The notes under the pieces were generated by a model that had not been told where the DNA came from, did no database searches, and was given only the letters and a program-made list of their open reading frames with translations. Below are positions 53,495 to 62,252 of a stretch of 64,000 nt of DNA, in pieces. This stretch comes from CAYMEK01 sp964389305 (GTDB lineage Bacteria > Spirochaetota > Spirochaetia > SZUA-6 > DRHE01): the NCBI GenBank assembly GCA_964389305.1, contig CAYMEK010000003.1:51316-115315 (forward strand), read 5' to 3'. The position numbers and the translations under genes were made by a program. Position 1 is the stretch's first letter. Every line of letters begins with the position of its first letter.

Positions 53495-54415
53495 AAGGGT
53501 GGGAATTCGATAATCGGCACCCCCCCTTGACTCTTCATGCTGCAAGTGTCCAGCTCTGTGGTTTGGGAACAAAATAGCTGGAGAGAAGTCCGTTTAGCTT
53601 GGCAAGTCGGACCTTCAACGTCTTCTCGTTGTCTGCTTTCTTCCAGCGCATCCCGCTGCCTTTGAAGCGTTTCCCGATAACGAATTTGCAGGCCCCTTCC
53701 ACGATTCCGCTACCAATAGGGTAGCCTTTGTCTTTGTATTCCTTGTATCTCATCCGATCCCGGTTGTTCAGATAGTAGTTGATCTCTTTGACCCCTTCAC
53801 TACGGCCGGTCATCCATGCGCGCTCCGGTAGCCTCGGTGTTGCGTTGAATCGCGGTGGCACTTACCGCAAACCCCATACTGCTGCTCAGCAGTTCCTCCG
53901 AGCGTTCAAAGGATTCACAGGCCCCAAACAAGGCTTGCAGATAGGTCATTAACGGAGGAAACCCTCCACACCCCTCGATGCCCAACTTCTCGTCCAGAGG
54001 GTAAGAACCGCCCTTGTGATTCAGGTACTTATAGCAGCGCCGGGGTTTCACCGTCACCCCTCCAAACCGATTGATGAACCGCAGATTCCTCACCCCGTCA
54101 AAGACCGCTACCTTCTCACCCACGACAACCCGGTTTTCACCTATCGGCTCTTTCACCCCTTCAACCACTTCATCCATCATGATCTGTCCGATCCGGTTGA
54201 TGTGCTCTAAAATCCTCTCCTCGGCTTGTTTCAAGCTGATCTGCGAGTGGTTGATTCCCTCTCGCAAGTGCTTGATGATTTCTTCGTTTTGGAGTAAGAA
54301 TTCTCTTAACTGCATATGGTCTATCCTCCCAGTTTTGGATTTTTTGTTACTTGCTGGATAGACCATTTTTTCAAAAATTCGATGACAAAAAACCGATCCG
54401 TGAACTCCCACCCTT
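53495..54415 (-). mobile_element. ISKra4-family insertion sequence, internally deleted
   Basis: Imperfect terminal inverted repeats AAGGGTGGGAATTC (left, from 53495) and AAGGGTGGGAGTTC (right end, reverse complement, at 54415), each followed a few bases in by ATCGG, define a 921-bp element. It contains a broken transposase gene. It sits at the junction of the GC-rich region and the AT-rich mbx region. Confidence 0.7.
53535..54315 (-). pseudogene. ISKra4-type transposase, deleted and frameshifted
   Basis: The N-terminal part (ATG 54315 behind GGGAGG) encodes 'MQLREFLLQNEEIIKHLREG' through 'GCGGFPPLMTYLQALFGACE'. The C-terminal part, in another frame from about 53830, encodes 'YPIGSGIVEGACKFVIGKRF' and 'SGMRWKKADNEKTLKVR', the hallmark ending of ISKra4 transposases. 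The central region with most DDE residues is missing and the frames do not join, so it is inactive. Confidence 0.75.
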
Positions 54416-54428
54416 GTAAAGGAAACGC

Positions 54429-54457
54429 TTGACTGGAATTAAAAAATCCACTATGAT
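54429..54457 (+). promoter_or_regulatory. Sigma-70 promoter of the mbx-like operon
   Basis: TTGACT, 17 bp, TATGAT, about 90 nt before the first gene and only 14 bp from the end of the ISKra4 element. It is the only good promoter seen for the thirteen-gene operon. Confidence 0.72.
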
Positions 54458-54546
54458 CTGTTGCAATGAAGTGTAACACTGATTTAATCTAACATCTTCT
54501 ATGACCGTTGTGCTTTAATTTAATTTTTCGTGCCATTTAATCAGTT

Positions 54547-55068
54547 ATGGCGGAAGCGGTTCGCAAAGAGAATCACCGAGCAAGAAATTTTCTTTATCTG
54601 TTTATCCTACTGCTGTTGGTATGGCTTGCTCTTACCTCTACTGTTCGATGGCAAGAGCTCACCGTAGGGATTGTAATCAGTCTTATCCTCTCTTTCTTCT
54701 TAAGCAAAACGTTTCTTAAATTGGGTTTACCGGCTCTGAGCATAAAAAGAATAGTGTTTTTCTTTGTCTACCTGGGTGTGCTCTTCAAGGAGATAATCAA
54801 GGCGAATGTTGATGTTGCCTATAGAATTATTCACCCTAAAATGCCCATAAAGCCAGGAATTGTAGTAATAAAAACCTCATTGAAGCAGGACATAGCAAAA
54901 ATGATTCTGGCCAATTCTATTACTTTGACACCCGGGACATTTACATTAGACATAGTCGATGACACCTTTCTCATCCACTGGATAAATGTGAAAACGGAAA
55001 ATGTAGAAGAAGCAACCAAAATGATTGGGGAGAGGTTTGAGAAGTACCTGAGAATCATATTCGGGTAG
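54547..55068 (+). CDS. Na+/H+ antiporter subunit MrpE/MnhE (MbxA-like)
   Basis: The 173-residue membrane protein has two or three N-terminal helices and a cytoplasmic C-terminal domain with 'LANSITLTPGTFTLDI' and 'HWINVKTENVEEATKMI', diagnostic of MrpE. It opens the operon, as in mrp-mbh/mbx clusters. Base composition is clearly more AT-rich than upstream genes. Confidence 0.92.
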   Translation: MAEAVRKENHRARNFLYLFILLLLVWLALTSTVRWQELTVGIVISLILSFFLSKTFLKLGLPALSIKRIVFFFVYLGVLFKEIIKANVDVAYRIIHPKMPIKPGIVVIKTSLKQDIAKMILANSITLTPGTFTLDIVDDTFLIHWINVKTENVEEATKMIGERFEKYLRIIFG

Positions 55069-55094
55069 GAAGGTTATTGAAAAAAGGAAAGAAT

Positions 55095-55352
55095 ATGAGC
55101 GTCGCGACCATCGTGTTTCTCATATTGATAGGCGCGGGTATTGTTTTTAGTTTCTTACGTATGTTGATTGGGCCAACTGCTTCGGACCGAGCTGTAGCAG
55201 TTGATACCATTACTACGACTGTGGTTGCTTTACTTGTCCTGTTGAGCCTTATCTTCGAACGATATGTTTACCTGGATGTATCTTTGGTTTATTCCGTATT
55301 ATCTTTTGTCGGATTGGTTGCTCTAGCTAGATTTTTGGAGAGGGGAATTTAG
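55095..55352 (+). CDS. Antiporter subunit MrpF/MnhF (MbxB-like)
   Basis: The 85-residue protein has three helices and the MrpF segment 'RMLIGPTASDRAVAVDTITT'. ATG 55095 follows AAAGGAAAG; a TTG at 55077 is a less likely start. It forms part of the small membrane core with MrpE and MrpG. Confidence 0.91.
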   Translation: MSVATIVFLILIGAGIVFSFLRMLIGPTASDRAVAVDTITTTVVALLVLLSLIFERYVYLDVSLVYSVLSFVGLVALARFLERGI

Positions 55353-55685
55353 ATGAATTGGTGGGGGGCTACAATAACTGGAATCGGAGCGTTGTTTCTC
55401 TTCTTGGGGAACCTTGGAATACTCAGACTTCCAGATGTGTATAACCGGGTTCAGGCAGGAACAAAATGCACTACTCTTGGGGCTTTTCTCACAATTATCG
55501 GGGTAGGGATAATGCAGCCGGCTTGGTTCTGGAAAACGCTACTTATTGCATTGTTTATTCTGGTATCCAATCCTATTTCCAGCCACGCCATAGCCAGAGC
55601 TTCTCTTAAGAGCGGGGTTTCTCTATGTGATAGAACTGTAGTGGATAAGACAAAGGAGTTTGAAGGGTATAGGGAGAGGGCATGA
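55353..55685 (+). CDS. Antiporter subunit MrpG/MnhG (MbxC-like)
   Basis: The 110-residue three-helix protein shows 'LGNLGILRLPDVYNRVQAGT' and 'NPISSHAIARA', typical MrpG motifs. It directly abuts mrpF and overlaps the next gene by 4 bp. Confidence 0.91.
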   Translation: MNWWGATITGIGALFLFLGNLGILRLPDVYNRVQAGTKCTTLGAFLTIIGVGIMQPAWFWKTLLIALFILVSNPISSHAIARASLKSGVSLCDRTVVDKTKEFEGYRERA

Positions 55686-55921
55686 TTTTCGTTGTTTCTT
55701 TATTGGTTGCAGTGATGCTCATTGGAGCAATTGCAGCTTCTGTTTTTAAGGATTTAATAAACGCTGTTATCGCTTCCTGTTTGGTTAGTTTGATAGCCGC
55801 AATCCTATTTTATTTCCTACAGGCACCGGACGTAGCAATGGCGGAGGCTGCCATTGGAGCAGCATTGGTTACTGCGGTATTTATTATTGCCATACGAAGA
55901 ACAAACAGGTATGAAGAATGA
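55682..55921 (+). CDS. MbhD/MbxD-like membrane subunit (DUF4040)
   Basis: The 79-residue protein has 'AASVFKDLINAVIASCLVSL' and 'APDVAMAEAAIGAALVTAVF', matching the MbhD/MrpA-C domain. In membrane-bound hydrogenase complexes it helps form the ion path. Overlaps both neighbours by 4 bp. Confidence 0.88.
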   Translation: MIFVVSLLVAVMLIGAIAASVFKDLINAVIASCLVSLIAAILFYFLQAPDVAMAEAAIGAALVTAVFIIAIRRTNRYEE

Positions 55922-56604
55922 GAGCTATTATTAGCTTTGTTTTATTGGCCATAGTTGCTCTGGGAATTTTCCTCTCTCTTCTGTACATTCCTTTCGGTAT
56001 TCCCAAAACAAAAGTAGGTGAGCACTATATAAAAAATGGTAAACAGGATACGGGTGCCACCAATATTGTTACATCGGTGGTGGTAAATTACAGGGGATTC
56101 GATACTTTGGGTGAGGTTACTATACTCTTTGTTTCTGCGATGGGCTTGAGTGCGGTTCTTGCAACCCAAAAAAAGAGAATTAAAAAAGAATTGGAACCGG
56201 CCAGTTTGATTTTGTTTACAGGCTGCCGTTTTTTATTTCCGTTAATACTCTTTTTCGGGGCTTATATTTTTATTCATGGCCATCTTACTCCCGGAGGAGG
56301 CTTCCAGGGTGGAGCGATTATCGCATCAGCTTTCCTTTTAATTTATCTGGGTTGTCGGGGGAGAAGGATTTCAGAAAAAAGGACTAAAGCAGTAGAGTCT
56401 TTGGCTGGATTGGTCTTTGTAGTAGTAGGATTAATAGGTTTAGCTGTAGGCGGGGGTTATTTTCTTTCGAATTACTTACCCAAGGGGACTTTGTTTTCTC
56501 TATTTAGTGCTGGTACTATCCCCATAATTTACATTGCAATTGGTTTTAAAGTCGGCTCGGAGTTAGCCGCAATAATCGATAGATTAGTAGAGAAAAATGA
56601 ATGA
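55918..56604 (+). CDS. Fused MbhE-like and MrpB-like antiporter subunit
   Basis: The 228-residue protein joins an MbhE-like half (1-85: 'TNIVTSVVVNYRGFDTLGEV') to an MrpB half (about 95-228: 'FFGAYIFIHGHLTPGGGFQG'). In P. furiosus mbx the fusion is D+E, so this is a different joint. Overlaps of 4 bp on both sides show tight coupling. Confidence 0.87.
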   Translation: MRAIISFVLLAIVALGIFLSLLYIPFGIPKTKVGEHYIKNGKQDTGATNIVTSVVVNYRGFDTLGEVTILFVSAMGLSAVLATQKKRIKKELEPASLILFTGCRFLFPLILFFGAYIFIHGHLTPGGGFQGGAIIASAFLLIYLGCRGRRISEKRTKAVESLAGLVFVVVGLIGLAVGGGYFLSNYLPKGTLFSLFSAGTIPIIYIAIGFKVGSELAAIIDRLVEKNE

Positions 56605-56960
56605 ATTTTTTAAATAATTATAGCTATTATATAGGAGCCTTTGGGCTTATATTTATCGGGCTCTATATTATCCTGGTCAAGCGAAATCTTATCAAAGTGA
56701 TCATCGGCCTTAGTATCCTTGACACAGGAATTAATCTGTTTCTTATCTCTATCGGTTATATCAGCGAAGGAACTGCTCCCATCTTTGAAAAAATCAATGC
56801 AAAAATCGCTCGTATGGTTGACCCTGTGCCGCAAGCGCTGGTTCTAACAGCTATTGTTATTGGGGTGGCAGTCCTGGCTTTGGCTCTTTCTCTGGCTATA
56901 AGGCTATATCAGCATTATGGTACACTTAACCTCCGCAAAATAAGAGAACAAAGATGGTAA
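56601..56960 (+). CDS. Antiporter subunit MrpC/MnhC (NuoK-like, MbxG)
   Basis: The 119-residue three-helix protein has 'GLYIILVKRNLIKVIIGLSI' and 'VDPVPQALVLTAIVIGVAVL', diagnostic of MrpC/NuoK. The helix-2/3 glutamate of NuoK is not obvious; the 'DTGIN' acid is in its place. Overlaps the next gene by 7 bp. Confidence 0.91.
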   Translation: MNFLNNYSYYIGAFGLIFIGLYIILVKRNLIKVIIGLSILDTGINLFLISIGYISEGTAPIFEKINAKIARMVDPVPQALVLTAIVIGVAVLALALSLAIRLYQHYGTLNLRKIREQRW

Positions 56961-58423
56961 ATCCTGTACTTCTGATTGCTGTCCCTTTAGGGCTTTCTTT
57001 TGCCATACCTCTTTTTAGCTTGATTTCAAGAAAAATAGAAAAATATATTCCAATAGCTGCTCTCATTTTTAACCTTGTTTTTTCCTCATTGCTCCTTCCG
57101 AAAGTAATAAAAGAGCCCATTATTGTCTTTATTGGCGGCTTTAGGCCGCCTTTCTGTATCAATCTGGTCGCAGGTCCGTTGGGGATTCTGTTTTCAGCGC
57201 TTATCGCCTTGGTGGGACTTTTGGTCTCCATTTATGCGCTGGTTTACATAAGAGAAGGTGCCAAACAATTATACCATATGTTGTATCTGTTGCTCCTTAC
57301 TGGAGCTACTGGAGTTGTCCTCACCGGAGATATATTTAACCTGTTTGTTTTTTTTGAGATTCTGTGTATATCCTCATATGCTCTGGTCGCTTATTCGGGA
57401 GACAGGGGAGGGATTGAATCAGCAGTAAAATACCTAATTCAAGGGGCTCTTGGCTCGAGTCTTATGCTTATAGGCATCGGGTTGCTCTACGGTCTTTTCG
57501 GGACACTAAATATGGCAGATATCGCCAGAAATATTGATTCAGTTAGCTCCATGCCGGTATTCGTGCCCTTGGTCTTGTTAATTACCGGTTTAGGAGTAGA
57601 GGCGGCTCTATTCCCCCTTAATGGTTGGCTGCCGGATGCTCACTCATCTGCTCCATCATCTATTAGCGCCATTCTATCCGGAATAGCCATAGAAGTAGGT
57701 GTCTATGCGGTGGCAAGAGTAATATTTACCATATTTAGCGCTTCCAGTATTTTCAACTTTCTGGTATTCCTGGGTCTTTTAACCCTTCTTGTTGGCGAGC
57801 TCTCTGCGTTCAGCCAAAACAATATCAAGAGGCTTCTAGCTTATTCCAGCATAGGGCAGATAGGATTGATCGTTTTTGCTCTTGGGATAGGAATTTCATA
57901 TGGAGTTGTTGGTGGCCTGTTTCAGCTTATTTCACATGCCTTAAGTAAGGCATTACTCTTCCTGGCAGTGGGATACATGATTTATCGCAGTGGCTCTATG
58001 GATATTTCTAGCCTGGAGGGTATGGGCAAGAGGATGCCTCTTGCTTCGTTAGCTTTTGCCATCGGTGCGTTTTCGCTAGTCGGATTACCGCCTTTTATGG
58101 GATTTGCCAGTAAGTTTCTCATTATCCGTGCCGCACTATCCAAGCAAGAGGTGCTGTTCACCGTGCTCGTTTCATTTGTCCTACTGGGAACGGTAATTGA
58201 AGGGGCCTATTTTTTCCGCGTTATACAAGTTTTGTATTTTAAAGGCGAACAGACAAATATCAAAAGAGAGCAAGCCCCTGTGCCAGCTTTGATACCTATG
58301 TTCATCTTGATGGCATTAATAGTGATTATTGGAATATATCCAAAACCTATGACCAATATATTGGACTCGGCCTCTTCTGAACTTTTAGATAGGATTGAAT
58401 ACATCAGGAGTGTTCTGGGATGA
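56954..58423 (+). CDS. MrpD-like antiporter subunit (MbxH)
   Basis: The 489-residue protein has about fourteen helices. The helix-5 glutamate is present ('FFEILCISSYAL', Glu135). At the two lysine positions of the ion channel, it has Glu216 ('GVEAALFPLNGWLPDAH') and Glu247 ('AIEVGVYAV') instead. The C-terminal channel histidine/lysine half looks normal ('LISHALSKALLFLA'). It is one of two antiporter-like subunits in this operon. Confidence 0.92.
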   Translation: MVNPVLLIAVPLGLSFAIPLFSLISRKIEKYIPIAALIFNLVFSSLLLPKVIKEPIIVFIGGFRPPFCINLVAGPLGILFSALIALVGLLVSIYALVYIREGAKQLYHMLYLLLLTGATGVVLTGDIFNLFVFFEILCISSYALVAYSGDRGGIESAVKYLIQGALGSSLMLIGIGLLYGLFGTLNMADIARNIDSVSSMPVFVPLVLLITGLGVEAALFPLNGWLPDAHSSAPSSISAILSGIAIEVGVYAVARVIFTIFSASSIFNFLVFLGLLTLLVGELSAFSQNNIKRLLAYSSIGQIGLIVFALGIGISYGVVGGLFQLISHALSKALLFLAVGYMIYRSGSMDISSLEGMGKRMPLASLAFAIGAFSLVGLPPFMGFASKFLIIRAALSKQEVLFTVLVSFVLLGTVIEGAYFFRVIQVLYFKGEQTNIKREQAPVPALIPMFILMALIVIIGIYPKPMTNILDSASSELLDRIEYIRSVLG

Positions 58424-60276
58424 GTGTAGAGCTGTTGCTCATAATAGCCTTTGGAGGTGCATTCTTAACCTATTTCCTGGGAAAGATCTCCAACCTGTTG
58501 CGAGATGTTTTTGCTGTTTTGGTCTCCTGTGCTTTGGCAGCTTTGATTGCTTACCTCTATGGTAAGTCTTTGGAAAAAGCGTTTTACTTAGGATTTCTTG
58601 GATTGCCGCTCCTGTTGAGATTAAATACGCTGTCCTGGTTTTTTGCCATTACTGTTTCAGCAGTAGGAACCCTTTCCATCATTTTTTCATTAAGCTATAT
58701 AAGAGGAAGAGAAAGAACCAACTTCTATTATCTCATGATGCTTCTGGTAAATGCCGGTATGCTGGGAGTCGTTTTAAGTGGGGATTTGGTTTCTTTCTAT
58801 ATCTTCTGGGAAATAATGTCATGGAGCGCATTTCTATTAATCAGTTATAATCGAGGAGCTGCCCTAGCTGCGGGGATGAAATATATAATCATGTCCATAG
58901 TTGGCTCCATCGGTATACTTATTGGGGTATTATCCCTTTATACAACTTACGGAACTTTAAATATAGCTGAAATCACCACACATTTGGCGACTGCTTCATC
59001 AGGATACGTCATATTTATTTTGATTATTTTTGGTATCGGATTTGGAATCAAGAGTGCCATGGTCCCTCTACACACGTGGCTTCCTGATGCGCATTCGGAG
59101 GCCCCATCTCCATTTTCCGCGGTCCTTTCTGGAATATTGATTAAGATGGGTACGTATGGGTTCTTGCTGATTATGTATGTGATAGTAGGTATGAAACTTT
59201 TCTTAGGATTGGGTTCTGGCTTGTTCAGCTTTAATTATATCCTTTGTTTCCTTGGTGCAATTACTGCTGTTATTCCCACCTTTATCGCATTACTCCAAAA
59301 CGATGCCAAAAGGCTGTTGGCATGGCATTCGATCGGGCAGATAGGGTATATAATAATGGGAATTACCCTTGGAACAAGCCTGAGCATTTCGGGAGGGATA
59401 TTTCATCTCTTTAACCACGCTATGTTTAAAGCTTTATTATTCTTAACTGTGGGTGCCGTGGAGTATCGAACAGGAGGGGTAAGAGACTTGAACTCCCTGG
59501 GCGGCCTTATAAAAAGAATGCCCGTCACTTTCATGGGAGCATTAGTAGGAGCTTTAGGTATAATAGGAATTCCTTTAACTAATGGCTTTGTCTCTAAGTG
59601 GCTGATTTACAAGACGTTGATTTTGCAGCAGCATCCATTTTTTGCTTTTGCTGCCTTTATTGGAACCTGGGGCACACTGCTTTCCTTTTACAAATTCCTT
59701 CATAATATGTTCTTAGGGCAACTTCCAGAGAAGTATAAAGATGTAGAAAAAGCACCTTTTAACATGCAACTCCCAATGATCGTATTTAGCCTGATCATTA
59801 TTTTATTCGGTATTCTTCCCGGTATTCCTTTAAAAGTTATCAATACTATTGTAACCTCTTTTGGGTTTGAGTCTTTAAATATAGCCATCTGGGGGATTGT
59901 ATCGGAAACCGGTGCTATAAATACAGTAAACATTTTTGCTGCTATTATTGTTGCCTGCATCGTTGTCTGGCTTATTTTTAGAGTCGGACCAAAGACAAAG
60001 AGGATTGCTCAGGATGACAATTATGCCGCCGGAGCTGCTATTCCTAAGGATAGGTACCATTACACGGTTGATTTCTACAATCCTCTGTATCGGATGATTA
60101 CCCCATATTTGAGAGATTTTGTAAATGAGTTCTACATGAAGCTGGCGCATTGGACACGAGGACTGGCTAATGGAGTACGACGTGTCTATACAGGGGATGT
60201 GGGCTATTACGTGATATACATAGTGCTTTTCCTAGCATTGTCAATTTTTGTTCAGGTGGTATGGGGCACATGGTAA
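58420..60276 (+). CDS. Second antiporter-like subunit (NuoL/MbxH' type)
   Basis: The 618-residue protein has the helix-5 Glu131 ('FYIFWEIMSWSAFL'), Lys211 ('GIKSAMVPLHTWLPDAHSE') and Lys242 ('LIKMGTYGF'), then 'HLFNHAMFKALLFLT', so the full proton/sodium channel set is present. A C-terminal extension (about 520-618) includes a soluble piece and a final helix. Duplicated H and H' subunits mark Mbx-type complexes. Overlaps neighbours by 4 and 16 bp. Confidence 0.92.
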   Translation: MSVELLLIIAFGGAFLTYFLGKISNLLRDVFAVLVSCALAALIAYLYGKSLEKAFYLGFLGLPLLLRLNTLSWFFAITVSAVGTLSIIFSLSYIRGRERTNFYYLMMLLVNAGMLGVVLSGDLVSFYIFWEIMSWSAFLLISYNRGAALAAGMKYIIMSIVGSIGILIGVLSLYTTYGTLNIAEITTHLATASSGYVIFILIIFGIGFGIKSAMVPLHTWLPDAHSEAPSPFSAVLSGILIKMGTYGFLLIMYVIVGMKLFLGLGSGLFSFNYILCFLGAITAVIPTFIALLQNDAKRLLAWHSIGQIGYIIMGITLGTSLSISGGIFHLFNHAMFKALLFLTVGAVEYRTGGVRDLNSLGGLIKRMPVTFMGALVGALGIIGIPLTNGFVSKWLIYKTLILQQHPFFAFAAFIGTWGTLLSFYKFLHNMFLGQLPEKYKDVEKAPFNMQLPMIVFSLIIILFGILPGIPLKVINTIVTSFGFESLNIAIWGIVSETGAINTVNIFAAIIVACIVVWLIFRVGPKTKRIAQDDNYAAGAAIPKDRYHYTVDFYNPLYRMITPYLRDFVNEFYMKLAHWTRGLANGVRRVYTGDVGYYVIYIVLFLALSIFVQVVWGTW

Positions 60277-61166
60277 TAAAGATACTTGAAATAATCATAT
60301 CACCTCTTATGGCGTTGATTATTGGGATTTTCTTTCTGGGACTATCGAGGAAAATATTGGCACGAATCCACTGGCGGTACGGCCCACCTCTTACTCAGCC
60401 TGTAATCGACATAATCAAGCTATTCAGTCAAACGAGTATGAGCCATGGGAGCATATTTACCTTGGGGATAATCCTTTCCTTGGGTGGTTCCTTAGTGGTG
60501 GTTCTGCTTCTACCAATTGGAGAGCTTCATCCTTTAAGCGGTTCAGGTGGTATGTTGGTAATTCTCTATGTAATGCTTTTTGGACCTTTGGGTATAGCTC
60601 TGAGTGGCGGTGAAGCGGCCAATCCTAATACTAGCATCGGGATATCCCGCAAATTTATCTTGGCCCTGGGGTATGAAGTACCGCTTATTCTTATACTTCT
60701 CGCGGTAATGACCCATTTCAGGACCATATCCATAGTGGAAATAGTAAAAGCGCAGCAGAATGCACGCTGGTCTCTATTCTCTTTCCCTCTAGTACTACCG
60801 GGCATTGCCTATCTTCTTATTCTCCCGGCGATGCTGGGTATAAGACCCTTTGAGCTGGTTGGAGCAGCACAGGAAATTTCATCGGGTCCCATGGTGGAAT
60901 ATGGTGGGAAATATCTGGCACTTGCAACTATACAGCATGCCTTCAGCCTGTTTGTCGGGATAGCTCTGTTTGTGGACCTGTTTTTGGGTGGTGCGAGTAA
61001 TCCCGGTTACTTTATTATTAAGATGCTGGTGGTGTTTATAGTGGAGCTCTTCATCCATGCTGTTTTTCCACGCTTCAGGATTGAGCAGGCAGTCAAATAC
61101 TTATGGCGGTGGCCTACACTGGTCGCTTTAGTGGGATTAGTTCTAATTTTTATAATAGAGAGATAA
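60261..61166 (+). CDS. NuoH/MbhM-like membrane anchor subunit (MbxM)
   Basis: The 301-residue protein has eight helices and 'ARIHWRYGPPLTQPVIDIIK', 'LGYEVPLILILLAVMT' and 'GIRPFELVGAAQEISSGPMV', the acid-rich loops of NuoH that couple the soluble arm to the ion channels. An alternative start is ATG 60270. It follows H' as in mbx gene order. Confidence 0.92.
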   Translation: MGHMVIKILEIIISPLMALIIGIFFLGLSRKILARIHWRYGPPLTQPVIDIIKLFSQTSMSHGSIFTLGIILSLGGSLVVVLLLPIGELHPLSGSGGMLVILYVMLFGPLGIALSGGEAANPNTSIGISRKFILALGYEVPLILILLAVMTHFRTISIVEIVKAQQNARWSLFSFPLVLPGIAYLLILPAMLGIRPFELVGAAQEISSGPMVEYGGKYLALATIQHAFSLFVGIALFVDLFLGGASNPGYFIIKMLVVFIVELFIHAVFPRFRIEQAVKYLWRWPTLVALVGLVLIFIIER

Positions 61167-61168
61167 GA

Positions 61169-61750
61169 ATGGACCGAAATAAGCTCATAAAATGGCTAAA
61201 AGAACCTGCAAAAATGGGCCATAAATATTCACTCCATGCGATTTATTTTTGTACTGGTTGCGGAATTATCGAAATACCCCCCTCAATAACAGCCCGCTGG
61301 GACGCGGAAAGATTCGGAGTCATACCGGTAGCTACTCCCAGGCAGGCAAATCTGTTCTTAATTACGGGCTATGTTTCCGTTAAAACCTTGAAGCCTATTA
61401 TAAGGACATATGAACAGATGCCGGAGCCGAAGTTTACAGTTGGTTTCGGTTCCTGCCCTATAAACGGAGGAATGTACTGGGATTCGTATAATACCATAAA
61501 ACACCTAGATAAATACATTCCCATTGACGGCTGGATCGCCGGGTGCATGCCCCGGCCTGAAGCAGTGTTTGTCGCTGTAACCCATCTTTGGACATTAATC
61601 GATAAAGAAATGGCAAATGGTTACAAGAAATATAGGGAAAAGTACAAATATTATCGGGCCAACCAGGAACAGCTTTATGGGAAACTTGAGTGGCCTCCAT
61701 TGTTTCCAATAGGCGGCAGGAATGAACAACTCGTTGAAAAAAAATCTTGA
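61169..61750 (+). CDS. NuoB/MbhJ-like [4Fe-4S] subunit (MbxJ)
   Basis: The 193-residue protein has the four proximal-cluster cysteines: Cys28, Cys31, Cys96 and Cys126 ('CTGC', 'GSCPINGG', 'GCMPRPEA'). This cluster is the last electron carrier before the active site. ATG 61169 directly follows the previous gene; the frame from 61103 lies inside it. Overlaps the NuoC-like gene by 29 bp. Confidence 0.93.
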   Translation: MDRNKLIKWLKEPAKMGHKYSLHAIYFCTGCGIIEIPPSITARWDAERFGVIPVATPRQANLFLITGYVSVKTLKPIIRTYEQMPEPKFTVGFGSCPINGGMYWDSYNTIKHLDKYIPIDGWIAGCMPRPEAVFVAVTHLWTLIDKEMANGYKKYREKYKYYRANQEQLYGKLEWPPLFPIGGRNEQLVEKKS

Positions 61751-62252
61751 ATCGGCTTTCAAGGAAATCCGGGTAGGAATTCCCGAAAAAGACAGGCTGA
61801 TTATAACCGCTAGCAGAGAGGTGGTTTCATCTATTTTGATGTTTCTCAAAGAAAAAGGATACGAGCACCTGGGGCTTGTATCCTGTGTGGACTGGATAGA
61901 AGAAAAGGAGTTTGAGCTGGTTTACATCCTCTCTGCCTATATGCAGGAGGACGATGAGTATACGGACAGAGAAAAAATAAACATCATTTTAAAAACAAGA
62001 ATCCCCAGGGACAACCCGGACTTCTTTACAGTGATCCCTATATTTAAGAATGCCGAACCTTACGAACGTGAACTCCATGAGCTTTATGGAATACACTTTG
62101 AAGGTCATCCAAGGCAGATACCCCTTCTGCTGGAGAGGGATTACAAAATACCTCCTTTCAGGAAGGATTTTGATACTAGAGAATACGTTGAAGAGGTTTT
62201 CGACAATATACCTTTAATTGAAGATAGAGCCGAAAAGAATGAGAGAGCTTGA
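61722..62252 (+). CDS. NuoC/MbhK-like subunit (MbxK)
   Basis: The 176-residue protein has the NuoC core: 'LGLVSCVDWIEEKEFELVYI', 'TVIPIFKNAEPYERELHELY' and 'GIHFEGHP'. It bridges the NuoD- and NuoI-like subunits. It overlaps both adjacent genes. Confidence 0.91.
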   Translation: MNNSLKKNLESAFKEIRVGIPEKDRLIITASREVVSSILMFLKEKGYEHLGLVSCVDWIEEKEFELVYILSAYMQEDDEYTDREKINIILKTRIPRDNPDFFTVIPIFKNAEPYERELHELYGIHFEGHPRQIPLLLERDYKIPPFRKDFDTREYVEEVFDNIPLIEDRAEKNERA

